A stretch of DNA of 64,000 nucleotides from assembly GCF_000346485.2 (NCBI RefSeq), contig NZ_KQ976354.1, positions 1,051,031-1,115,030 on the forward strand, read 5' to 3'. Source of the DNA: Scytonema hofmannii PCC 7110. Its GTDB lineage: Bacteria > Cyanobacteriota > Cyanobacteriia > Cyanobacteriales > Nostocaceae. A program made the position numbers and the translations under genes. This document shows positions 43,629-51,950 of the stretch, piece after piece. Position 1 is the stretch's first letter. Each line of letters opens with the position of its first letter. Under the pieces are notes generated by a model. That model saw only the letters and a program-made list of their open reading frames with translations, did not search any database and was not told the origin of the DNA.

Positions 43629-45989
43629 TCAATTGACACCTCCAATATTCTGGAGCAAGGTTCTCATTTCCGTTGCTTCCGGTATCATTTTCAAACTCTC
43701 AAAACTAAAAGCTGCTTCTTTAGCCCAGTTACGAGCTTTTTCCAAATTTCCTTGTCGCTGTGACAGGTAAGCATAGGAACGCTGGTGAAAGGCAATCGAA
43801 TGCTTATCTTTGTTATGCTCTGCTAAAGGGAAACCGCGATCCAAGATTTGTTGAGCAACCTCTAAATTTCCTTCCTCAATTGCTATGTCGGCTAGCCAGT
43901 TTTGAATGGCAATCTCTGCCCGTTGCCATCCTATATCCTTGGCTTGTTTTAGTGCCTGTTGGTAAAGTTTTTTTGCTTGAATATAATCCTCATTAAGGAA
44001 GAAAATTTTAGCTTGATAATAAAGGGTTTGAATGTGCTGTCGCTGACGTTCTAACTCTTCTAACCCAGACTGTTTCAGCATATTTTGCTTGATTTTCATC
44101 CAGTCATATGCTTCGTCAAATTTGTTTTGATGGATGGAGAGAACAACCATCCTAGCTACCAATTCCACTTGGAAGGTGATGTCTTGATGATTTCGTAACT
44201 CCCAAGCCAGTTGTAAAAGTGCGCTTGCTTCTTCCAAACATTTTGGCTGTCTTGTCAAAGTGAGCGTCCAACCTTTGTCATACAGGATTTCCGCTAATGT
44301 CGATCGCTCGCCCCGTTCTTCTGCAGCCTCAAGCAACCAATCCGTCCACACCAAGCGGTCATCCCAATATCCTCGCACGTGAGTATATCCTTTAATTTGT
44401 CGCCAAAAACTGAGGAGGTCGTCATATTTTCTCTTTTCCCTGCACCATTTCATCACATCTTGAAGATTCTCCCATTCCAAATCTAAGTGGCTGTATTCGG
44501 AATACCATTTTTTTTCATCGATGTTGCCATATTCCTGGGAGAATTTTAAATACCACTTTACCCACTGCGATCGCACGGGCTGTTCAAATTCAGGATTGGC
44601 TGTGAGTTCGGCAGCCGCATACTCGCGAGTCAAAGGGTGTAAGCTATAACGTGCGTCCTGCTGACGAACTAGCGAAAGTTGTTGAAGTTTGGCTAATCCT
44701 TCATCAGTATGAATCGAGTCCTCCATAGCAATTGCTGCAATGGTTTCTCTCTCAACTGGTTTGGAGAATAACGATAGTGTCATGAGTATTCTGTGAGACG
44801 GTTTTCCTCGCAAAGGTTCCACAGAAGTCTTGAAACAGAAGCGAGCGACATCACCGTCTGCGCTTTTTAATTTTGTCAGCACATAGTCCAGTGTATATTT
44901 TGCTGCTAACTGACCAACAGTATAAACGATTGCTGCCGGGATACCATGGGTGTTCTCATACAGTAACTGAATTTCATCGGGCTTTAGCTCTACCCCTTTT
45001 TCTTCTGCTTGGTATGCGATTAAGTTTAAAGCATCTTCTTTCCCTAGCGATTCCAAACGGATTGGGACAAACAGAGCCTGTTCGCGTGTAGTCAGGATAA
45101 CTTTAACTGTACGTGGCAAGTCGTATACAAAGCTTAATAATTCCTGTTTATCTTCGATAGTTTCCAAATTGTCTACAATCAGCAAAGTTCGCTGTTGCTT
45201 TAAGCTATCTCGAATCAAGTCAAGCTGATCCTCTGGAGATCTGTAGCTAATTTCAGGGCGTTCTAGGGTATGAGCGATCGTTCGGTATATATCTCGTAAA
45301 TTACGTTCGCGTTTGAGACGAGGCAAAATACGTAAAGCTTTCAAATACTGCTGTTTAGCTGATGTAAAAATAATTGCCTCAAAAGTTGGTATAGTTATTT
45401 CCTTAAAAGTTAGCACTCCTGAACCGGGAGTACTAGCCTTGAGGCAAAGATGAGCGGTTTCCAAGACAAGTGTTGTCTTTCCCACACCCCCAACACCATC
45501 AACACTAATCAAATGAGCTGGATGCTCGAAAGAAAGCAGTTCTAACAAGCGAGCCAATTCTTGACGGCGACCAATAAAATTAGTACATTCTCGCTTGGGT
45601 AAGTTTTCGTAGATAGGTGATGAGGTAGTTCTACTTTCTGTAACTTGATGGACTATAATTTCAGGAGAAACCATAGTCATAACGGGAGGATCTTGAGGAG
45701 TTTCTGTAAAAGTCGTTGACTCTAAAGACGATTGTGTTACACCCTGTTGTAGTTGCTCGACAAGAAAAATTCGGAGTCGATTCTCTTTACCGCGACTGCT
45801 ACCACTCACTTTAAACTTGTTGTACACCTGTCCCATCCGCTTCAAGCAAGCGCCTTCAGATGTATTTAACTTCTTAGCGATATCGTGATAATTCAGTTCC
45901 TCGCCGTAGCGAAGCAGAAAAACCTCCTCCTGCTCTTTAGAGAGTTCATAGTTACGAGCCATTTGCGCCAGAAAGTCGCGTGGGAACAT
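43629..45989 (-). CDS. NB-ARC STAND ATPase with N-terminal HTH and C-terminal TPR
   Basis: 786 residues. N-terminal ~75: sigma-70-region-4-like helix-turn-helix (LSKEQEEVFLLRYGEELNY, HDIAKKLNTSEGACLKRM). NB-ARC at about 130-400: FIGRRQELARLLELL, P-loop VDGVGGVGKTTLVLE, Walker B LLIVDNLETI, sensor VILTTRE, GLP-like HGIPAA. A winged helix follows (SLVRQQDARYSLHPLTREYA), then about 12 helical repeats of TPR type (IQAKKLYQQALKQAKDIGW) to the end. STAND proteins are signal-dependent switches, and the TPR part would bind the trigger. AGGAGG precedes the ATG. No effector enzyme domain is fused, so it probably acts by transcription or recruitment. Confidence 0.88.
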   Translation of the reverse strand: MFPRDFLAQMARNYELSKEQEEVFLLRYGEELNYHDIAKKLNTSEGACLKRMGQVYNKFKVSGSSRGKENRLRIFLVEQLQQGVTQSSLESTTFTETPQDPPVMTMVSPEIIVHQVTESRTTSSPIYENLPKRECTNFIGRRQELARLLELLSFEHPAHLISVDGVGGVGKTTLVLETAHLCLKASTPGSGVLTFKEITIPTFEAIIFTSAKQQYLKALRILPRLKRERNLRDIYRTIAHTLERPEISYRSPEDQLDLIRDSLKQQRTLLIVDNLETIEDKQELLSFVYDLPRTVKVILTTREQALFVPIRLESLGKEDALNLIAYQAEEKGVELKPDEIQLLYENTHGIPAAIVYTVGQLAAKYTLDYVLTKLKSADGDVARFCFKTSVEPLRGKPSHRILMTLSLFSKPVERETIAAIAMEDSIHTDEGLAKLQQLSLVRQQDARYSLHPLTREYAAAELTANPEFEQPVRSQWVKWYLKFSQEYGNIDEKKWYSEYSHLDLEWENLQDVMKWCREKRKYDDLLSFWRQIKGYTHVRGYWDDRLVWTDWLLEAAEERGERSTLAEILYDKGWTLTLTRQPKCLEEASALLQLAWELRNHQDITFQVELVARMVVLSIHQNKFDEAYDWMKIKQNMLKQSGLEELERQRQHIQTLYYQAKIFFLNEDYIQAKKLYQQALKQAKDIGWQRAEIAIQNWLADIAIEEGNLEVAQQILDRGFPLAEHNKDKHSIAFHQRSYAYLSQRQGNLEKARNWAKEAAFSFESLKMIPEATEMRTLLQNIGGVN

Positions 45990-46136
45990 CCGCCTTTCCT
46001 CCTATCATCCATATACTCAGTTTACATAGAAATTCAGAGCCTTCTGGAGTAATACAGAGGGGAATTAAGAATTCTGATGATTTAGAGCTAATGGATTATA
46101 ATTATGAGTTCAAGTGGGCAAAAGTCACTTATAGTT

Positions 46137-46361
46137 ATGCATACAGTTTATCGTCTAAATGCTAGTGAATTAGACCAAAACTTTATCAATGCATTGAAAG
46201 CTGCTTATCATGATAAAGAAATAGAGATTGTTGTGTATGAAGTTGATGAAAGTGCTTATTTGATGGCTTCAGCAGCTAATCGAAAAAGATTGTTGCATGC
46301 GATAGAAAACGTTAAGAATGGATCTAATTTGATTGAGGTTGATGTAGAAAATATGGAATGA
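46137..46361 (+). CDS. Phd/YefM-like antitoxin
   Basis: 74 residues from ATG 46137 (an ATG at 46104 adds 11 unlikely residues). Starts MHTVYRLNASELDQNFI and carries YLMASAANRKRLLHAIENV, the segment before the toxin-binding tail of YefM/Phd-type antitoxins. Its stop overlaps the ATG of the next gene by ATGA, the normal coupling to a YoeB-type toxin. Here that toxin is cut short. Confidence 0.78.
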   Translation: MHTVYRLNASELDQNFINALKAAYHDKEIEIVVYEVDESAYLMASAANRKRLLHAIENVKNGSNLIEVDVENME

Positions 46362-46411
46362 ATAGAATAGTAGTAGTAGAACCGACTGCATTTGAAGATT
46401 TTAATGAGTGA
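46358..46411 (+). pseudogene. YoeB/Txe-type toxin, stop after 17 codons
   Basis: Reads NRIVVVEPTAFEDFNE, then TGA where the family has Trp (the EDFNEW motif of YoeB/Txe toxins). A few further codons (SKLG-I) resemble the next residues, after which homology is lost. So the toxin of this module carries a nonsense mutation and a deletion. The upstream antitoxin is intact and overlaps by 4 bases. Confidence 0.7.
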
Positions 46412-46550
46412 TCTAAGTTAGGGAGGATATATAGTGTCGTATTATTTGTTTTCTGTCGCTTACGCCACTTAATTTAGAGTATTACTTGCTAGCAATATTT
46501 GGGTTAGCGGGTTGGGCGATCGCTCTAGTTGCTTTGTTATATTCCGTAAT

Positions 46551-46760
46551 ATGCCCAAAAAAGTTAGAGAATTGAAACAGATGTTGCAGAAAGCAGGATT
46601 TACACTGTTGCCTAAACGGGGGAAAGGCAGTCATTCCTACTGAATTCATCCACTTTTGCCAAATCCTGTAGTCCTTTCTGGTAAAGATGGCAAAGATGCA
46701 AAATCTTACCAGGAAAAAGATGTAATAGCAGCACTAGAAGAACTAGAACAGTTAGAGTAA
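46551..46760 (+). pseudogene. hicA: HicA-family mRNA interferase with internal stop
   Basis: Starts MPKKVRELKQMLQKAGFTL, followed by KRGKGSHSY with the catalytic His of the HicA dsRBD-like fold. A TGA at 46641-46643 then interrupts, where Trp or a similar residue is expected. The frame resumes IHPLLPNPVVLSGKDG and runs to TAA at 46760, with the family-typical end. Apart from that codon the gene is full length (70 codons). hicB follows 14 bp later. A single-base sequencing or assembly error is the main alternative. Confidence 0.8.
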
Positions 46761-46774
46761 GGGAATGGATAATA

Positions 46775-46981
46775 ATGAAATATAGCATTTTGATTCAGTG
46801 GTCTGAGGACGATCGGGCTTATGTTGCTAGTTTACCGGAATGGGGGAAATACGCCCGGACACATGGGGAAACTTATGAAGAAGCACTTGAGAACGCTAAG
46901 GAAATTTTAGAAGATCTGGTGTATGCCTATGAGCAAATCGGTAAGCCTTTACCAGAGCCTTCTACACTACAGATAGCGTAA
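46775..46981 (+). CDS. hicB: HicB-family antitoxin
   Basis: 68 residues of the HicB/UPF0150 fold: KYSILIQWSEDDRAYVASLPEWG, ARTHGETYEEALENAKEILED, then PLPEPSTLQIA. It is the short form without a C-terminal DNA-binding domain. It lies 14 bp downstream of hicA, in the usual hicAB order. Its reading frame is intact although its toxin carries a stop. Confidence 0.88.
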   Translation: MKYSILIQWSEDDRAYVASLPEWGKYARTHGETYEEALENAKEILEDLVYAYEQIGKPLPEPSTLQIA

Positions 46982-47002
46982 ATTTATAGCTCTTTCAGTT
47001 AT

Positions 47003-47114
47003 TTATTCCCCTATCCAAGTGCTAAGAAACTCTACTTGGTTTTCCATTTCCTCCGCTGATTTAGCTGCAACTAATCTCAAAATATTGGTTCATATACAAA
47101 CGAATTCGACTCAT
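47003..47114 (-). pseudogene. DUF5615 PIN-like toxin with large internal deletion
   Basis: The minus strand begins MSRIRLYMN at an ATG overlapping the DUF433 stop (ATGA), the normal start of DUF5615 toxins of this subtype. Within a dozen codons it changes, in another frame, to ILRLVAAKSAEEMENQVEFLSTW, the normal C-terminus. About 80 residues between are missing. The toxin is dead, and its antitoxin upstream is intact. Confidence 0.72.
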
Positions 47115-47407
47115 GACTGTCTGCTAGCTTTATGTAATGACTCTATCCGGTCAGCTTCTGCTTCTTCTTCAGCAATATCATTATCAATTTCTTCTCGATT
47201 TATATGATAATACGTTAATGCCGCATAAACTTGTGCAATGCTTAAATGCCCAATCCGTGCAGCAATCTCTTCTGCTCTCAAACCTTGTTTATACCAAATA
47301 GCAATTCGTCGCACTGTGACACCAGTTTCAGCAATAATCGGACAGCCCCCATGAATTCCAGGGTGACGGGTAATGAGAGTACCAATATCAGTAATAGTAG
47401 TTGACAT
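47111..47407 (-). CDS. DUF433 antitoxin-like protein
   Basis: 98 residues with DUF433 motifs: ITRHPGIHGGCPIIAETGVTVRRIAIWY, RAEEIAARIGHLSIAQVYAALTYYHINREEID and an acidic tail. Same family as the gene at 11056 but a different subtype. It overlaps the start of the deleted DUF5615 partner by 4 bases. Confidence 0.85.
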   Translation of the reverse strand: MSTTITDIGTLITRHPGIHGGCPIIAETGVTVRRIAIWYKQGLRAEEIAARIGHLSIAQVYAALTYYHINREEIDNDIAEEEAEADRIESLHKASRQS

Positions 47408-47747
47408 AGTTGATTATAAGCGTTGCCTTGTTATCTATCTTAGTAGAAGAGAAGATGAGAAATTACGGCTACACAAACAGAGTCCGCGTCGATGGACTAC
47501 TTCTTAGCCCGGTTGTCAAGCTTTGTTTATCCCTTAGACCCAGGTTACATACTGATTCTGAGTTTTTCAGAGCAATACAGAGGTATATTTGGAATTCTTA
47601 TCACTCAGGTAGTTGCCGAAACAAATATTTTGGTGTAATTTCTTAAATGTAAAGTTTCAGAGGTTATCAATTTATCAGAGTTTTTCTGCCTCTGAATTAA
47701 ATTGATAGTGACAGCAACGGCGATCGGTTCCAAATTTTGGAGAACAC

Positions 47748-48281
47748 ATGAAAAGATTGTTGTTAATAGTACTAGGCTTCCTTACGTTTATTGTATGCAC
47801 TGCACTGACCATGCAACTGTCTAAAGCAGCGACACCAATTTTAGGTTGGTCAGATTACACAACAGCAACAGCAGAAGCTTATTGTTTAGCGAAGCACCCT
47901 TATCAGACGAACTATACAGGTACATATACACCAGACGGCTTTGAGATTGCTACTGCTCCTGGACTCGTTGGCGCTGTTCGTCGAAACTTTGTGTATGACA
48001 GAGGCTCAACTACCTTAGATCGAGGAAACGGGCAAAGTTGTTCTCAGGCTTGTGGAGAATTTGGAAAATTTTACCCTGCCTTGAAAGGAAAATCACTGAT
48101 ACAGAAGGTTGGTGAACGAACGTTCGCAAGTGGTATAGGAGATATTGCTTCATTGACAGCTCAAGACAAGGATTTTTATTTAGACAAGACAATAATTGCA
48201 GGTATATGGGCAAGATCGAGTACCTTTCAAGAAGAGGATGTTGCTCAAGCGGATTTCTGTTGTTGCCAAGTTACTAACTAA
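47748..48281 (+). CDS. Secreted protein of unknown function
   Basis: 177 residues with a clear signal peptide (MKRLLLIVLGFLTFIVCTALTM, cleavage near SKAATP). The mature part has WSDYTTATAEAYCLAKHP, a conserved-looking GFEIATAPGLVGAVRRNFV and six or more cysteines, including a C-terminal CCC, suggesting disulfide bonds outside the cytoplasm. No family recognised. A ribosome site (GGAGAA) precedes the ATG. Confidence 0.7.
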   Translation: MKRLLLIVLGFLTFIVCTALTMQLSKAATPILGWSDYTTATAEAYCLAKHPYQTNYTGTYTPDGFEIATAPGLVGAVRRNFVYDRGSTTLDRGNGQSCSQACGEFGKFYPALKGKSLIQKVGERTFASGIGDIASLTAQDKDFYLDKTIIAGIWARSSTFQEEDVAQADFCCCQVTN

Positions 48282-48288
48282 CTGTACA

Positions 48289-48321
48289 ATTTTGGATTTT
48301 AGATTTTAGATTTTGGATTGA
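48289..48321. repeat. STRR repeat (GGATTTT/AGATTTT)
   Basis: Carries the same ~33-base string as 19430-19464, in the same orientation. It lies just after the stop of the secreted-protein gene. Confidence 0.85.
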
Positions 48322-48474
48322 GTCAACCGTGCTCGGACTTAATCTCAATCAACTATTTGTCGCATCCTTGTTTCAACTTAGTATCAGTTTCATTGTATGC
48401 GATCGCTCAAGGAGCATTATCTTGCAAAGTTCTTGAAGAGAGCTGCTCAAAGGGCGAGCGCCAAAACATCTATA

Positions 48475-48517
48475 AATTTATCCGCGTCCATCAGCGTGCA
48501 TCTGCGGTTAATTATTT
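48475..48517. repeat. Dispersed repeat, TCCGCGTCCATCAGCG type
   Basis: Near-copy of 19495-19536 (AAATTTATCCGCGTCCATCAG ... CATCTGCGGTTAATTATTT). It forms the leader of the AraC gene. Confidence 0.72.
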
Positions 48518-48568
48518 ACCTTTTTAGACTTTTGCAAGAAGTGTAATCAACTCGTAGAGGAGAAAGCG

Positions 48569-49483
48569 ATGTCAGAGCAGGCTTTGGTTATCGATCATTT
48601 GCAGAAAGATTCGACTTTACCAGTTATGCCAAACCCGCCTCTTTGGACAAGTCATGATTCGGGATGGAACAATATTCATGTAGCACATTTTCGTCAGCCA
48701 GCTTTGGAATTACCAGAATTTACTAGTCTGCAACACATTATTACTGCTGTAGTTCCGCCTCAAACAGTAAAAGTAGAATTTGTTTTCGAGGGTCGTTTAC
48801 AAACGGTGCAGTATTATCCAAGCGACTATATAGATAACTGCGTTGAAATATTTCCTGCAAGCCAAGATTGTAAAATTTGTTGGGATAAAGAGATTGAGTT
48901 CACTCATTTCTATCTTGAGCCTACATTTGTTTCTCATGTTGCTCACGAGGCAATCGATCCGGATTGCGTTGAAATTTTATTTGAACCAAAGATACAGGAT
49001 TTCCTAATTTATCAGATTTGTCTAGCACTCAAATCAGATTTAGATGTTCATGGAAGTGGAACTGGCTTTTATGCAGATTCAATGGCAACCGCGCTATCGG
49101 CTCATTTACTGCGGCATTACTCAACACGCGAACACAAGCTTCGAGAGTATGAAGATGGTTTACCCAAAGACAAATTAAAGCAAGCTATTGAATATATCAA
49201 CGAGCATTTAACTGATAAAGAGAAATTATCATTGGAGAAAATTGCTACTAAATTGAATATCAGTCACTACTATTTTTGTCGTCTGTTTAAACAATCTACA
49301 GGAATGGCTCCTCATCAATACTTGATTCAACAGAGGGTAGAACGGGCAAAGCAGTTGTTGAAGCATACAAAGCGAACGGTTACGGACGTGGCGATAGAAT
49401 GCGGATTTGCAAACCAGAGCCACTTTGCCAAGCACTTTCGCCAACATACAGGGGTTACACCTAAAGAATTTCGCAAGATGTAG
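48569..49483 (+). CDS. AraC-family transcriptional regulator
   Basis: 304 residues. The C-terminal ~100 carry both AraC helix-turn-helix motifs (LEKIATKLNISHYYFCRLFKQSTGMAPHQYLIQQRVERA; VTDVAIECGFANQSHFAKHFRQHTGVTPKEFRK). The N-terminal ligand-type domain (HFRQPALELPEFTSLQH) resembles that of the second AraC gene at 59101, so the two may be paralogues. It lies between genes for exported proteins; targets and ligand are unknown. Confidence 0.9.
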   Translation: MSEQALVIDHLQKDSTLPVMPNPPLWTSHDSGWNNIHVAHFRQPALELPEFTSLQHIITAVVPPQTVKVEFVFEGRLQTVQYYPSDYIDNCVEIFPASQDCKICWDKEIEFTHFYLEPTFVSHVAHEAIDPDCVEILFEPKIQDFLIYQICLALKSDLDVHGSGTGFYADSMATALSAHLLRHYSTREHKLREYEDGLPKDKLKQAIEYINEHLTDKEKLSLEKIATKLNISHYYFCRLFKQSTGMAPHQYLIQQRVERAKQLLKHTKRTVTDVAIECGFANQSHFAKHFRQHTGVTPKEFRKM

Positions 49484-49737
49484 CAAGATCGTGTTCAAAA
49501 TTGCAAGTTTAAATTGGCAAGAATGTATTCGACTTCAATGAGCAATGTTTGCTACAGTTATATTGTTATTGTTCATGTCCTATGGTTAGAGCAAATAGGC
49601 TTATAGATAACTTGATAGACCGTACTAACATTTAGAAACGACTAATGCAGCAGGGTGCGTGATTTTTTGACAGTAATGCATTTTAGTTCAATCTAAAGTC
49701 TGCTAACAAGTTTGTGGCATTTCATCACAACACATCT

Positions 49738-50778
49738 ATGAATATCAAACTTTTCGTGTCGTTAGCGCTTGGTAGTGCGATCGCGCTGACTGGTTCTGTA
49801 GCAGTAGGAAATATTACACCTGTCTCTAAGTTAAATTACAAAGCGTCTGGGACTGCTAATGCTGTTCTTCAAAATAGATTTTCAACTAAAAAACCAATAT
49901 ATGTCACACAAGCCGGTGCCAATTGGAGTGGTTGGAGTCCAATACCAAGTAATGGAACTACTGATGCAGCTGTATCAGCTGTCAGTTTTAACAATAGACT
50001 TTATTTGTTTTCCAAAGGGATTGGCGATCGGAAAATTTATATAAATACATTGTCTAATGGCACTTCTTGGAGTGGTTGGAGTCCAATACCGGGTAATGGG
50101 ACTACTGATACAGCTGTGTCGGCTGTCAGTTTTAACAATAGACTTTATTTGTTTTCAAAAGGGATTGACGATCAAAAAATTTACGTCAATACATCGCTTA
50201 ACGGTACTTCTTGGAGTGGTTGGAGTCCAATACCGGGTAATGGAACTACTGATGCAGCTGTGTCGGCTGTCAGTTTTAACAACAAACTTTATTTGTTTTC
50301 CAAAGGTATTGATGATAAGAAAATTTACGTTAATACATCGCTTAACGGTACTTCTTGGAGTGGTTGGAGTCCAATACCGGGTAATGGAACTACTGATGCA
50401 GCTGTGTCAGCTGTCAGTTTTAACAACAAACTTTATTTGTTTTCCAAAGGGATTGACGATCAAAAAATTTACGTCAATACATCGCCTAACGGCACTTCTT
50501 GGAGTGGTTGGAGTCCAATACCGGGTAATGGAACTACTGATGCAGCTGTGTCAGCTGTCAGTTTTAACAACAAACTTTATTTGTTTTCTAAAGGGATTAA
50601 CGATCAAAAAATTTACGTCAATACATCGCCTAATGGCACTTCTTGGAGTGGTTGGAGTCCAATACCAAGTAATGGGACTACTGATACGGCTGTGTCGGCT
50701 GTCAGTTTTAACAACAGGCTTTATTTGTTTTCCAAAGGTATTGATGATAAGAAAATTTATGTCAATACTGAACTTTAG
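49738..50778 (+). CDS. Secreted repeat beta-propeller, lectin-like
   Basis: 346 residues from ATG 49738 (a GTG at 49714 is in frame but would bury the signal peptide). Signal peptide: MNIKLFVSLALGSAIALTG. After a short linker come six near-identical 48-residue repeats, each with WSGWSPIPGNGTTD, AVSAVSF, then NNRLYLFSKGIDDKKIYVNT. The W..W..P start and LYLF core match PLL-type/sialidase-like beta-propeller blades that often bind sugars. The 144-bp DNA units are also nearly identical, pointing to recent expansion or homogenisation. Six blades plus termini could close as one propeller. Exported, ligand unknown. Confidence 0.82.
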   Translation: MNIKLFVSLALGSAIALTGSVAVGNITPVSKLNYKASGTANAVLQNRFSTKKPIYVTQAGANWSGWSPIPSNGTTDAAVSAVSFNNRLYLFSKGIGDRKIYINTLSNGTSWSGWSPIPGNGTTDTAVSAVSFNNRLYLFSKGIDDQKIYVNTSLNGTSWSGWSPIPGNGTTDAAVSAVSFNNKLYLFSKGIDDKKIYVNTSLNGTSWSGWSPIPGNGTTDAAVSAVSFNNKLYLFSKGIDDQKIYVNTSPNGTSWSGWSPIPGNGTTDAAVSAVSFNNKLYLFSKGINDQKIYVNTSPNGTSWSGWSPIPSNGTTDTAVSAVSFNNRLYLFSKGIDDKKIYVNTEL

Positions 50779-51169
50779 GCTCTGATATTTTCTAAAGTAC
50801 TATCCAAGGAAACAAAATTGTTGATAACTAAGTGAATGTGTTAAAGAGTAATGTTTGAGGTTATGGTGAGATAACGCTCTCAGTTTCAAGCGAAGTATTT
50901 CTGGAAGTGAATTTCTCTTGAAACGCGCCGAACCAACTTAGTTTGCAATCCGCACTACTGATGCTATCTCTGGGAATTTACGAAAGGATAGTTCTTCTAC
51001 TATCAGAGGCTTTGTATGTAATTACGCAGTAAATGTCAGGCACTCGCTTTTGCTGGAGGAGATTCTCTTGGGGCTTGTCCTGCTAGTGCTTCTTACGATT
51101 ACAGTGACAGCAGCAACTATATTTTGCAAGCAAGATAACAACAGGGTTACGTTTTTTTGGAGACAAAAG
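50779..51169. other. Gene-free stretch
   Basis: No supported gene. An open frame from 51050 runs in frame into the next secreted protein, but its first 40 codons lie before that protein's signal peptide and are unlikely to be translated. Confidence 0.45.
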
Positions 51170-51571
51170 ATGAAATTTGTTACGAGAACTACTCTTGCAT
51201 TACTCTTAGGAACTACAACTTTTTTATCTACTTCTTTTCTTCCTAATACATCGGCGAGAGCGGTTCCAGCTATGGGCTGGCGATCCAGTGCAATCCCATA
51301 CCCACCGAGTGACTGCTCTAACATTGCTGCAAAGGTCATGGAGCGGATGGGTTTTGGGACAACTAAGGAAGGCACTTTTATCAAAGCATTTACTGGCAAA
51401 ACTGGTGTTTTAGTTTTTTGCAACCCTAGCACTCAACGATTCACTGGTGCTTGTGGTGGCAGTTCGCTCGTGACGATGTTTGTGACAAGCGAAAGTTCTG
51501 AGGAGCGAGATCAAGTCCAAGCCACTATATCCAAAAAACTTTTTGATCTTGGTGCACCAGCTTGTTGGTAA
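51170..51571 (+). CDS. Small secreted protein of unknown function
   Basis: 133 residues from ATG 51170, with TTGGAGA upstream. Signal peptide MKFVTRTTLALLLGTTTFLS with a likely cut after SARA. The mature domain has SDCSNIAAKVMERMGF, a CxxG-rich core (LVFCNP; GACGGSSLVTMFVTS) and a final Cys, so two disulfides are plausible. No family recognised. The earlier start at 51050 would hide the signal peptide. Confidence 0.7.
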   Translation: MKFVTRTTLALLLGTTTFLSTSFLPNTSARAVPAMGWRSSAIPYPPSDCSNIAAKVMERMGFGTTKEGTFIKAFTGKTGVLVFCNPSTQRFTGACGGSSLVTMFVTSESSEERDQVQATISKKLFDLGAPACW

Positions 51572-51950
51572 TTGATTTTGGATAATTTATTTTTGGTAGC
51601 CTCTTAGAAGATGACTTCTCTCTAAAAATAATGTTAATCGAAATTGGCAATTCGTCGAGTGCTGACCGAAATTTCGCTGCAAATCAGCGCTCCCTCTTTC
51701 TAAGTTTTAGGTAGTCCTGAGCAGGAATCGGGGTAGCAAAATGTTTGCTCAGGATCATGAAAGCTGTTTGTGGGCGCTCGCCCATTATGGATGAAAGAAA
51801 CCATTCTGTTTTCTTAGGAGAACTTTAATACGAGCAGTTGTGTAATATCAACCAAAAAGCTTGAGAGACAACGGAATTGTTAGCTGTGCAAGTTTCAATG
51901 CTATCAATTCAGAACAATAACGACTACAAAAATTACTTTGAGGTTTAATT
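51572..51950. other. Gene-free stretch
   Basis: Leader region of the large protease-like gene. No repeat or RNA element recognised. Confidence 0.45.

Noticed and set aside
47410-47646. 78-codon plus-strand frame after the DUF433 gene
   Set aside because: It runs through a degraded copy of the dispersed palindromic repeat and has no domain or ribosome site.
50057-50785. A 242-codon open frame overlapping the propeller gene in another frame
   Set aside because: It stays open only because the 144-bp repeat has no stop in that frame; its product has no signal or recognisable fold, while the main frame has a signal peptide and propeller blades.
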